A stretch of DNA of 64,000 bases from Lysobacterales bacterium. Lineage in GTDB: Bacteria > Pseudomonadota > Gammaproteobacteria > Xanthomonadales > Rhodanobacteraceae. The translations under genes and the position numbers were made by a program. Under the pieces are notes generated by a model that searched no databases, was not told the origin of the DNA, and saw nothing but the letters and a program-made list of their open reading frames with translations. Position 1 is the stretch's first letter; each line of letters begins with the position of its first letter. The DNA lies in contig NSJK01000009.1 of the NCBI GenBank assembly GCA_002632325.1, positions 62,001 through 126,000 of the forward strand, in the 5' to 3' direction. Positions 50,165-58,504 of this stretch are shown here, one piece after another.

Positions 50165-51867
50165 GGACCAGGACATCGCGCGCTGCAGGCGCAAAGTCGG
50201 GTGTGGCGATCTGCTGCGTGCTGGCCGGTCTTGGCTTGGCGTATTCAGATGCGGGCACCGCGGCAGGCTGCGTGCGCCCTGGCGATACGGTGTTCGGCAG
50301 CGGCTTCGATCGCGAGCCCTTGCAGGTCCGCTATGTCGCCACCGATGGGAACGACGCCAACGACGGCGGTATCGCGGCACCGTGGAAGACGATCCAGCAT
50401 GCCGTCGATACGGCTTCGGCTGGTGATGCGATCTGCGTGCGCGAAGGTGCCTACAACGAATTGGTGACGATCACGAAGTCGGGTTCGTCTGCGGCTGGGC
50501 CGATCGTGCTGCAGGCGGTGCCGGGCGATGCGGCCGTCATCGATGGGGCAGGCTTGCCGATCCCGAACGGCCAGAATGGTCTGCTCACCCTGGTCGATGT
50601 CAGCCACGTGGTCGTGCAGGGTCTGGAGCTGCGCAATTACGTGACTGGCTCGACCAGCAAGGTGCCGATCGGGCTGTACCTGACCGGCGTGGGCACGCAG
50701 ATCCGCATCCTCGGCAACCACATCCACGACATCCGCAACACCGGCAATGGCTGTGCCGCCAATGCCTTCGGGCTCAAGGTCGATGGCACACGCGCGCCAG
50801 CATCGATCAACCAGCTCGTGATCGACGGCAACGACATCCATGATCTCGTGCTTGGTTGCAGCGAGTCGTTTTCGCTCGACGGCAATGTCGAGCAGTGGAC
50901 GATCAGGAACAACACCGTGCATGACACCAACAACATCGGCATCGGCGCGATCGGCTTCGAAGGCGTTGCGCCGGATCCGGCCTTCGATCAGGCACGCGAC
51001 GGCGTGATCTTCGGCAACACGGTCTACAACATTTCTTCGTATGGCAATCCGGCTTACGGCAATGAATACGCCGCCGACGGCATCTACGTCGATGGCGGTA
51101 CGCGCATCCTCATCGAACGCAATCGCGTGCACCATGTCGATCTGGGCATCGAGGTGGCGAGCGAGCACGCTGGCCGTACCAGCAGTGACGTCATCGTGCG
51201 CAACAACCTCGTCTACTTCGGCAATTCCGCCGGCATTTCGATCGGCGGCTACGCGGCCAACGTCGGCGGCAGCGAGCGCGTGAAGATTCTCGGCAACACC
51301 TTGCTGGCCAACGATCAGCAGGGCACCGGGTCCGGCGAGTTCCAGATCCAGTACCACGCCAGCGACAACCTGTTCGCCAACAACCTCGTGTATGCAAGCT
51401 CGGGCGGCGTGCTGGTGAGCGCCTACACCGGCGATACCATTGCCCCCGCCGTGCTCGACAACAATCTGTACTGGGTGACTGCGGGCGGTGCTGACCCGAG
51501 TTGGGTCTGGAAGGGCGTCGAGTACAACAGCCTGACGGCGTTTCGTGCCGGCTCCGCGCAGGATGCGCAGGCGCTGTGGGCCAATCCGCAATTGTTGAAT
51601 CTTTCAGCGCCCGATCTGCAGGTGGCGAGCGGTTCACCCGCGATCGACGCCGGGCAGGATCCGGGCGGCAGCCTGGTCGGCTCGGTCGATTTCGCGGGCA
51701 AGCCGCGTATCGTCGGCGCGGCGATCGACATCGGCGCCTACGAGCACTGGGAGCATGTGAAAAATCTTCTTGGCTGCCGGGAATGTCGCCGAACGTCGTT
51801 GGCAACGGCGCGCTACGCTCGAATTGCGTGGTGGTGTGCCTGGTCGAGCCAAGCGTGCTCGACTTGA
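50161..51867 (+). CDS. Secreted right-handed parallel beta-helix protein
   Basis: 568 aa. Signal peptide about residues 1-34, then VFGSGFD (residues 44-50), then VRYVATDGNDANDGGIAAPW, the entry of many beta-helix polysaccharide-lyase-like proteins. Repeated short strands with Asn ladders (ILGNHIHDI, IDGNDIHDL, IRNNTVHDT, IFGNTVYNI, IERNRVHHV, VRNNLVYFG) form the helix. The domain ends with PAIDAG and IDIGAYEH. The final 40 or so residues are Cys-, Trp- and Arg-rich, unlike the rest, and the stop lies in a repeat (51848-51925), so the original C-terminus was probably lost. May bind or cut a polysaccharide; no catalytic residues can be assigned. Confidence 0.86.
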   Translation: MRTRTSRAAGAKSGVAICCVLAGLGLAYSDAGTAAGCVRPGDTVFGSGFDREPLQVRYVATDGNDANDGGIAAPWKTIQHAVDTASAGDAICVREGAYNELVTITKSGSSAAGPIVLQAVPGDAAVIDGAGLPIPNGQNGLLTLVDVSHVVVQGLELRNYVTGSTSKVPIGLYLTGVGTQIRILGNHIHDIRNTGNGCAANAFGLKVDGTRAPASINQLVIDGNDIHDLVLGCSESFSLDGNVEQWTIRNNTVHDTNNIGIGAIGFEGVAPDPAFDQARDGVIFGNTVYNISSYGNPAYGNEYAADGIYVDGGTRILIERNRVHHVDLGIEVASEHAGRTSSDVIVRNNLVYFGNSAGISIGGYAANVGGSERVKILGNTLLANDQQGTGSGEFQIQYHASDNLFANNLVYASSGGVLVSAYTGDTIAPAVLDNNLYWVTAGGADPSWVWKGVEYNSLTAFRAGSAQDAQALWANPQLLNLSAPDLQVASGSPAIDAGQDPGGSLVGSVDFAGKPRIVGAAIDIGAYEHWEHVKNLLGCRECRRTSLATARYARIAWWCAWSSQACST

Positions 51868-51925
51868 AACGCGGTTGTGTAGGAGGGCCGGGAGGCCCGA
51901 CCTGACGCGCGGGAGCGGAACACGT
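51848..51925 (+). repeat. REP-like repeat, first copy
   Basis: Contains gtaggagggccgggaggccc, a GTAG-type head followed by a GC-rich palindrome (gggcc, ggga, ggccc), then cgacctgacgcgcgggagcg and gaacacg. Matches the second copy at 51960-52037 with few differences at a period of 112 bases, same orientation. GTAG-headed palindromes are characteristic of REP elements mobilised by RAYT transposases; none is encoded here. Confidence 0.75.
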
Positions 51926-52226
51926 TCTGCTCTGCGAGTGACGAGGTGGCTTTTTCAGAGCCGAGTGCGCTCGACTCGAAGCGCGGTTATGCAGGAGGGC
52001 CGGGAGGCCCGACCTGACGCGCGGGAGCGGAACACGCTCCGGCCACCTCGCCGCAGGTCCGGAATTTTCACAGGCCCTGCACGCGCGTTCGGACTCGCTG
52101 CAGGCGGCTCCGCGCCGCGCGTGCGTGCCGCGATTCCGACGGCTGTCGGCGCATGCTCTGGCACAATAGGCAACTCGCCCGCGCGCGCTCCACGCGCGGG
52201 CTCCCCGACCATCGCCGATCGACGCC
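51868..52226. other. 359-base gene-free stretch before acnD
   Basis: Holds most of the REP-like doublet (to 52037), then about 190 bases with no gene. Near 52155-52180 are TGGCACAAT and AGGCAAC, with no convincing sigma-70 or sigma-54 pair, so the acnD promoter is not resolved. The cgcgcgcgctccacgcgcgg segment (about 52180-52199) could form a small hairpin just upstream of acnD. Confidence 0.5.
51960..52037 (+). repeat. REP-like repeat, second copy
   Basis: Direct duplicate of 51848-51925 with head gcaggag in place of gtaggag; the palindrome and the cgacctgacgcgcgggagcg tail are identical. The 34 bases between the copies (tgctctgcgagtgacgaggt region) differ from what follows the second copy. 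Confidence 0.75.
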
Positions 52227-54857
52227 ATGCCCGCCATCAATTCCAGGTTCCGCAAATCCCTGCCCGGTACCACGCTGGACTATTTTGACGCACGTGCCGC
52301 GGTCGAGGCGCTCAGGCCCGGTGCCTGGGCGGGGCTGCCCTACACCGCGCGTGTGCATGCCGAGAACATCGTGCGCTGCGCGGAGCCTTCGCGCGTCGAT
52401 GCCTTTCTCGGCCAGTTGATCGAGCGCAAGCGCGACATCGACTTCCCGTGGTTCCCGGCGCGCGTGGTCTGTCACGACATCCTCGGCCAGACCGCGCTGG
52501 TGGACCTGGCCGGCTTGCGCGAGGCGATTGCCGCGCAGGGGGGCGATCCGGCCAAGGTCAATCCGGTCGTACCGGTGCAGCTCATCGTCGACCATTCGCT
52601 CGCGGTCGAGGCGCCCGGTTTCGACAAGGATGCATTCAACAAGAATCGTGCGATCGAGGATCGCCGCAACGCCGATCGCTTCGATTTCATCGAGTGGACA
52701 CGGCTGGCGTTTTCCAACGTCGACGTGATCCAGGCCGGCAACGGCATCATGCATCAGATCAATCTGGAGAAGATGTCGCCGGTGATCGGCGTCGAGAATG
52801 GGGTTGCCTATCCCGACACCTGCGTCGGTACCGATTCGCATACGCCGCATGTGGATGCGCTGGGTGTGATCGCGATCGGCGTGGGCGGCCTGGAAGCCGA
52901 AAGCGTGATGCTCGGCAATGCCTCGTGGATGCGTCTGCCCGACATTGTCGCGGTGGAGCTCAGCGGCAAGCCGCAACCGGGCATCACCGCGACCGACGTG
53001 GTGCTCGCGCTCACCGAGTTCCTGCGTCAGCAGAAGGTCGTCGGTGCCTACATCGAGTTCCGTGGTGAAGGCGCTGCCGCACTGACGATCGGCGATCGTG
53101 CGACGATTTCCAACATGGCGCCCGAATATGGCGCGACGGCGGCGATGTTCAGCATCGACGAGCAGACCTTGCGCTACCTGCGCCTGACCGGTCGCAGCGA
53201 CGCGCAGGTTTCGCTGGTGGAGGTCTACGCAAAGACCGCCGGCTTGTGGGCGAGCGATCTCGCCGCGGTCGAGTACGCGCGCAGCTTGCACTTCGACTTG
53301 TCGAGCGTGGTGCGCAACCTCGCCGGGCCGAGCAATCCGCATCGCCGCCTGCCATTGAGTGCGCTTGCCGAACGCGGCATCGCCGACGAGGCCAAGCTCG
53401 CGGCTGCGCGCGACGAGGAAGCGCAAGGACTGATTCCCGATGGCGCGGTGATCATCGCGGCGATCACGTCATGCACCAACACCAGCAACCCACGCAACGT
53501 CATTGCGGCTGGCCTGCTGGCGCGCAATGCCAATGCGCGCGGGCTGACCCGCAAGCCGTGGGTCAAGACCTCGCTCGCGCCCGGCTCGCGCGTGGTCGAG
53601 TCGTATCTGCGTGAAGCGGGCCTGCTGTCGGAACTCGAACGACTCGGTTTCGGCATCGTCGGCTTCGCCTGCACCACTTGCAACGGCATGAGCGGCGCAC
53701 TGGATCCGGTGATCCAGAAAGAAGTGATCGAACGCGACCTCCATGTCACCGCCGTGCTGTCGGGCAACCGCAATTTCGATGGCCGCATCCATCCCTACGC
53801 CAAGCAGGCCTTTCTCGCCTCGCCGCCCCTGGTGATCGCCTATGCGATTGCCGGCACGGTGCGCTTCGACATCGAAAAGGATGTGCTGGGCGTGGATGCG
53901 CAGGGCAGGCAAGTGCGCCTTGCCGACATCTGGCCGAGCGATGCCGAGATCGATGCCGTGGTCGCAGCGAGCGTCAAGCCCGAGCAGTTCCGCAAGATCT
54001 ACGAACCGATGTTTGCGCCGCGCGCACGCGGTGCGGCCAAGCCGCTGTATGACTGGCGCGCGCAGAGCACCTACATCCGCAATCCGCCGTATTGGGAAGG
54101 CGCGCTCGCCGGCGAGCGCACGCTCAAGAACCTGCGCCCGCTCGCGGTGCTGGGTGACAACATCACCACCGATCATCTGTCGCCGTCGAACGCGATCCTG
54201 CCGAGCAGCGCGGCGGGCGAGTACCTCGCGCGCATGGGACTGCCCGAGGAAGACTTCAATTCCTATGCCACCCATCGCGGTGATCACCTCACCGCGCAAC
54301 GCGCGACCTTTGCCAATCCCAAGTTGCTCAACGAGATGGTGCGCGATGCCGAGGGCAAGGTGAAACAGGGCTCGCTCGCGCGCGTCGAACCGGAAGGGCA
54401 GGTGATGCGCATGTGGGAAGCGATCGAGATCTACATGCAGCGCAAGCAGCCACTGATCATCATCGCCGGCGCCGACTACGGCCAGGGCAGCTCACGCGAC
54501 TGGGCCGCCAAGGGCGTGCGCCTTGCCGGTGTGGAGGCGATCGCTGCCGAAGGCTTCGAGCGCATTCATCGCCAGAACCTCGTCGGCATGGGCGTGATGC
54601 CACTGCAGTTCCAGCCCGGCACCACCCGCAAGACTCTGGCCATCGACGGCACGGAAACCTTCAGCGTGCTCGGAACGCCCACGCCGGGCGGTACGCTGCG
54701 CCTGATCGTCGAGCGTCGCAATGGCGAGCGGGTCGAGGTGCCGATGACTTGTCGTCTCGATTCCGACGACGACGTTGCCACATATGTCGCGGGGGGCATC
54801 CTGCCGCGCTTCGCGCGTGAGTTTCTGGCGCAGAACAAGGCGAACCAACATGGGTGA
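52227..54857 (+). CDS. acnD: Fe/S-dependent 2-methylisocitrate dehydratase AcnD
   Basis: 876 aa aconitase-family enzyme that dehydrates 2-methylcitrate to 2-methylaconitate in the PrpF-dependent methylcitrate cycle. The opening RFRKSLPGTTLDYFDARAAV is typical of AcnD. 4Fe-4S ligands C416 (ITSCTNTSNP), C482 and C485 (ACTTCNGMSG) are present, as is the swivel domain GADYGQGSSRDWAAKGVRLA. It is distinguished from AcnA by the N-terminus and by the adjoining prpF. Overlaps prpF by 8 bases. Confidence 0.95.
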   Translation: MPAINSRFRKSLPGTTLDYFDARAAVEALRPGAWAGLPYTARVHAENIVRCAEPSRVDAFLGQLIERKRDIDFPWFPARVVCHDILGQTALVDLAGLREAIAAQGGDPAKVNPVVPVQLIVDHSLAVEAPGFDKDAFNKNRAIEDRRNADRFDFIEWTRLAFSNVDVIQAGNGIMHQINLEKMSPVIGVENGVAYPDTCVGTDSHTPHVDALGVIAIGVGGLEAESVMLGNASWMRLPDIVAVELSGKPQPGITATDVVLALTEFLRQQKVVGAYIEFRGEGAAALTIGDRATISNMAPEYGATAAMFSIDEQTLRYLRLTGRSDAQVSLVEVYAKTAGLWASDLAAVEYARSLHFDLSSVVRNLAGPSNPHRRLPLSALAERGIADEAKLAAARDEEAQGLIPDGAVIIAAITSCTNTSNPRNVIAAGLLARNANARGLTRKPWVKTSLAPGSRVVESYLREAGLLSELERLGFGIVGFACTTCNGMSGALDPVIQKEVIERDLHVTAVLSGNRNFDGRIHPYAKQAFLASPPLVIAYAIAGTVRFDIEKDVLGVDAQGRQVRLADIWPSDAEIDAVVAASVKPEQFRKIYEPMFAPRARGAAKPLYDWRAQSTYIRNPPYWEGALAGERTLKNLRPLAVLGDNITTDHLSPSNAILPSSAAGEYLARMGLPEEDFNSYATHRGDHLTAQRATFANPKLLNEMVRDAEGKVKQGSLARVEPEGQVMRMWEAIEIYMQRKQPLIIIAGADYGQGSSRDWAAKGVRLAGVEAIAAEGFERIHRQNLVGMGVMPLQFQPGTTRKTLAIDGTETFSVLGTPTPGGTLRLIVERRNGERVEVPMTCRLDSDDDVATYVAGGILPRFAREFLAQNKANQHG

Positions 54858-56040
54858 GCTGGCGCAACTGAAGATCCCCGCCACCTACATGCGTGGTGGC
54901 ACGTCGAAGGGCGTGTTCTTTCGATTGCAGGACTTGCCTGAGTCTGCGCGCATGCCCGGCGCGACGCGCGATGCCTTGCTCATGCGCGTGATCGGTTCGC
55001 CCGATCCCTACGGCAAGCACACCGATGGCATGGGTGGGGCGACTTCGAGTACGAGCAAGTGCGTGATCATCGCGCCGGCCACGAAGCCGGATCACGATGT
55101 CGACTATCTCTACGGCCAGGTCAGCATCGACTCGGCTTTCGTCGACTGGTCGGGCAATTGCGGAAACCTCTCGGCAGCGGTCGGCCCGTTTGCGATTGCG
55201 CAAGGTTTCATCCCCGCCGAGCGCATCCCGCTCAATGGCTCGGTCACGGTGCGGATCTGGCAGGCCAACATCGGCAAGACCATCCTCGCCCACGTGCCGG
55301 TGACGAACGGACAAGTGCAGGAAACCGGCGATTTCGAACTCGATGGCGTGAGCTTTCCTGCTGCCGAGATCGTTCTCGAATTCATCGACCCGTCGGATGA
55401 CGAGGGCGAGGGCGGCTCGATGTTTCCGACTGGCAATCTGATTGATGAACTCGAAGTGCCCGGCATGGGCAAGCTCAAGGCCACGATGATCACAGCGGGC
55501 ATCCCGACCGTGTTCGTCGATGCAGCCGATGTCGGCTACGCCGGCACCGAACTGCAAGCGACCATCAATGAGGACAAGGCTGCCTTGGCGAAGTTCGAGG
55601 CGATTCGCATCGCTGGCGCCTTGCGCATGGGCCTGATCAAGACGGCCGAGGAAGCCGCCACCCGACAGCACACGCCGAAGCTTGCTTTCGTGGCACCGCC
55701 GCGCGACTACCTGTCCAGCGCAGGCAAGCAGATCACGGCATCAGCGATCGATCTCAACGTGCGCGCGCTGTCGATGGGCAAGTTGCATCACGCGATGATG
55801 GGCACCGCCTCGGTCGCCATCGCCACCGCGGCGGCAGTACCGGGCACGCTGGTGAATCTCGCTGCGGGCGGCGGCGCACGCGAGCGTGTGTGCTTCGGCC
55901 ACCCATCGGGCACGCTGGCGGTGGGCGCATCGGTGGCGCAGGTCGAAGGACAGTGGCAGGTGACGCGGGCGGTGATGAGCCGTTCGGCGCGGGTGCTGAT
56001 GGAAGGCGCGGTGCGCGTGCCGGCCGATACGCTGCCCTGA
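54850..56040 (+). CDS. prpF: 2-methylaconitate cis-trans isomerase PrpF
   Basis: 396 aa from ATG 54850, inside the end of acnD (AAGG about 10 bases upstream). Isomerises the trans-2-methylaconitate made by AcnD to the cis form used by aconitase. Signatures: IPATYMRGGTSKGVFFRLQD, DGMGGATSSTSKCVIIAPA, DWSGNCGNLSAAVGPFAI and the second half MGKLHHAMMGTASVAIATAA. Diaminopimelate-epimerase-like fold. Convergent with the CcsA-like gene, stop to stop. Confidence 0.96.
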   Translation: MGELAQLKIPATYMRGGTSKGVFFRLQDLPESARMPGATRDALLMRVIGSPDPYGKHTDGMGGATSSTSKCVIIAPATKPDHDVDYLYGQVSIDSAFVDWSGNCGNLSAAVGPFAIAQGFIPAERIPLNGSVTVRIWQANIGKTILAHVPVTNGQVQETGDFELDGVSFPAAEIVLEFIDPSDDEGEGGSMFPTGNLIDELEVPGMGKLKATMITAGIPTVFVDAADVGYAGTELQATINEDKAALAKFEAIRIAGALRMGLIKTAEEAATRQHTPKLAFVAPPRDYLSSAGKQITASAIDLNVRALSMGKLHHAMMGTASVAIATAAAVPGTLVNLAAGGGARERVCFGHPSGTLAVGASVAQVEGQWQVTRAVMSRSARVLMEGAVRVPADTLP

Positions 56041-56838
56041 TCAGCCGACTCGGTGCAGCACCAGTTCGAGCACGAACTTGGTGCCGAAGAAGGACAGCAG
56101 GAGCAGCACGTAGCCGGCCAGCGCGAGGTTCACTGCGCGCCGGCCGCGCCAGCCACGCAGGCGACGGCCCAGCAGCAACACGCCGAACACCACCCAGGCA
56201 ATGATTGACAGCACGGTCTTGTGGATCAGGTGCTGGGCGAACAGATTCTCGACGAACAGGATGCCGCTGAGCAGGGTCAGCGACAGCAGCGCAAAACCCG
56301 TGGCGATCAGGCGAAACAACAGGGTTTCGGTGAGCGTGAGCGGCGGCAGCGCACGCAGCACCGCGCCGAAATGACGGTTGCGCAAGGCGCGCTCCTGCAG
56401 TGCGAGCAGCAGGGCCAGCACCACCGCAATCGACAGCACGCTGTAGGCGAGCAGGGCAAAGGTCGCATGCAGCTTGATTTGCCAGTCGAGCACCTGCGGG
56501 AAGGTCGGCGGAGCGAGATAGACATCGATCGCGAACAGAACCGCGGACAGCGGGAACACGATCACGCCCAGCGCCGCGATCGGGCGCGTCAGGTTGACCA
56601 CCAGGGTCAGCGCCGAGACCACGCAGGCGACCAGCGACAGCGCGGCAAAGAAATGCAGGTCGAGCGCGCCGCGATGGGCTTCGAGCACCAGCGCGGCATG
56701 CATCAGCACCGCAACGGCTGCAAACGTCATCGGCACGCGGGTCGGTGTGGCTTCGTCTTGACGCAGCGAACTGGCGAGAAAGCCGGCGGCGAGCAAGTAG
56801 AGCGCGATGGCGAACGGAGCGATGAGGGGCGCGTGCAT
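56041..56838 (-). CDS. YpjD/CcsA-like cytochrome c assembly membrane protein
   Basis: 265 aa from ATG 56838, with eight hydrophobic helices. The arrangement of histidines (LMHAALVLEA; QIKLHATFALLAYSVLSIA; LIHKTVLSIIAWVVFGVLLL) matches the CcsA/CcmC/YpjD superfamily, where they bind haem. The tryptophan-rich WWD loop of true CcsA and CcmC is not evident, so this is the YpjD-type branch often encoded next to ffh. Role in haem or cytochrome handling is inferred. Divergent from ffh. Confidence 0.87.
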   Translation of the reverse strand: MHAPLIAPFAIALYLLAAGFLASSLRQDEATPTRVPMTFAAVAVLMHAALVLEAHRGALDLHFFAALSLVACVVSALTLVVNLTRPIAALGVIVFPLSAVLFAIDVYLAPPTFPQVLDWQIKLHATFALLAYSVLSIAVVLALLLALQERALRNRHFGAVLRALPPLTLTETLLFRLIATGFALLSLTLLSGILFVENLFAQHLIHKTVLSIIAWVVFGVLLLGRRLRGWRGRRAVNLALAGYVLLLLSFFGTKFVLELVLHRVG

Positions 56839-56950
56839 GGCGCAAGTTTCGCATGCGCACGCCGGCTGTACGAGCCGCAGCCTGGTCCGCCCGGCCCTCA
56901 TGCTCGCTTGCGGCTACACTACGCGCCTTTCCAAGCCAGCATTGCCCACC

Positions 56951-58339
56951 ATGTTCGAGTCCCTGAGCCAAAGATTGTCAGCCACTGTCCAGCGCCTGCG
57001 CGGCAAGGGGCGATTGACGGAATCGAACATCCGCGAGGCCTTGCGCGAGGTGCGCATCGCCCTGCTCGAAGCCGACGTTGCCTTGCCGGTAGTGCAGGCG
57101 CTCATCCAGCGCGTGCAGGTCAAGGCGCTCGGTCAGGAAGTCCTGCGCAGCCTCACGCCGGGACAGGCCTTGGTGAAAGTCGTGCGTGACGAACTCACCG
57201 CGGTGATGGGCAGCGCCAACACCGATCTCAATCTTGCCGCCGCGCCGCCGGCCGTGGTGCTGATGGCGGGTCTGCAGGGCGCGGGCAAGACCACCACGGT
57301 TGCCAAGCTTGCGCGCCACCTGCGTGAACGGCGCAAGAAGAAGGTCATGGTGGTGAGCTGCGACGTGTATCGCCCCGCGGCAATCGAACAGTTGCGTACC
57401 TTGGCCGAGCAGGTCGAGGTGCTGTTTCATCCCTCCACCGGCGAGCAGGATCCGCTGGCGATCGCGCGCGCCGCGCGCGATGCCGCTGCGCGTGCATTTG
57501 CCGATGTGCTGATCGTCGATACCGCGGGACGTCTGCATGTGGACGCGGCGATGATGGACGAGATCAAGGCGCTGCACGGTGCGCTCGATCCGGTCGAAAC
57601 CCTGTTCGTGGTCGATTCGATGACCGGTCAGGACGCGGCCACTACCGCCAAGGCCTTTGCCGATGCGCTGCCGCTGACCGGCGTGGTGCTGACCAAGACC
57701 GACGGCGATGCGCGCGGAGGTGCCGCACTGTCGGTGCGCTACGTGACCGGGCGGCCGATCAAGTTCATCGGCGTGAGCGAGAAGCCCGATGGCCTCGAAC
57801 CCTTCCATCCCGATCGCATCGCCACGCGCATTCTCGGCATGGGCGACGTGCTCTCGCTGGTCGAGCAGGTCGAGCAAAGCGTGGATCAGGAAAAGCAGCG
57901 CAAGCTTGCCGAGAAAGTCATCAAGGGCAAGCGCTTCGACCTCAACGACATGAGTGACCAGTTGCAGCAGATGATGAACATGGGCGGCATGGCCTCCCTG
58001 CTCGACAAGTTGCCGGGCGTGTCGAACCTGCCCGAGCACGTCAAATCCAAGGCCAATGACGGCGAGATCAAGCGCATGGTCGCGATCATCAGTTCGATGA
58101 CGAAGAAGGAGCGGCGCCACCCCGATCTCCTCAATGGTTCGCGTCGTGCGCGCGTCGCGCGGGGCTCGGGTACGCAGCCGGCCGACGTCAATCGTCTGCT
58201 CAAGCAGTACCAGCAGATGGAAAAGATGATGTCCAAGCTCGGCAGCGGTGGACTCAAGGGCCTGATGCGGCAGATGGGTTCGGCGATGAAGGGCATGGGT
58301 GGTGGCGGCATGCCGCCCGGTGGTTTTCCCGGGCGTTGA
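56951..58339 (+). CDS. ffh: Signal recognition particle protein (SRP54)
   Basis: 462 aa. N domain MFESLSQRLSATVQRLRGKG; G domain with GLQGAGKTT (107-115), CDVYRPAAIEQLRTLAEQ, DTAGRLHVD and TKTDGDARGGAALSVRYVTG; M domain methionine-rich (LQQMMNMGGMASLL, QQMEKMMSKLGSGGLKGLMR), which binds 4.5S RNA and signal sequences. The glycine-methionine tail ends GGGMPPGGFPGR. ATG 56951 gives the standard N-terminus. The longer open frame upstream is spurious. Confidence 0.98.
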   Translation: MFESLSQRLSATVQRLRGKGRLTESNIREALREVRIALLEADVALPVVQALIQRVQVKALGQEVLRSLTPGQALVKVVRDELTAVMGSANTDLNLAAAPPAVVLMAGLQGAGKTTTVAKLARHLRERRKKKVMVVSCDVYRPAAIEQLRTLAEQVEVLFHPSTGEQDPLAIARAARDAAARAFADVLIVDTAGRLHVDAAMMDEIKALHGALDPVETLFVVDSMTGQDAATTAKAFADALPLTGVVLTKTDGDARGGAALSVRYVTGRPIKFIGVSEKPDGLEPFHPDRIATRILGMGDVLSLVEQVEQSVDQEKQRKLAEKVIKGKRFDLNDMSDQLQQMMNMGGMASLLDKLPGVSNLPEHVKSKANDGEIKRMVAIISSMTKKERRHPDLLNGSRRARVARGSGTQPADVNRLLKQYQQMEKMMSKLGSGGLKGLMRQMGSAMKGMGGGGMPPGGFPGR

Positions 58340-58504
58340 GCTCCGCGCCGGTGTCGGTCAACCGACCGCAAGTCTGCGCGTTGTAGCCGAATGTCCGTGA
58401 TCGACTTGCTTTTGGGGCAGGCGTCACATCCAGTGACAGCGGGATCGGCTTGAATGGATTGATCGATCCGTTTCGTTCCAGATTGGCGATCCGTCGGGGG
58501 TCCT

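Noticed and set aside
51848..52037. Repeat pair as a CRISPR array or insertion sequence
   Set aside because: Only two copies of 78 bases with a 34-base spacer, no further units, no transposase and no terminal inverted repeats. REP-like is the better reading.
52158..52176. Sigma-54 promoter (TGGCAC) upstream of acnD
   Set aside because: No GC of the -12 element at the required spacing; AGGCAACT does not fit TTGC.
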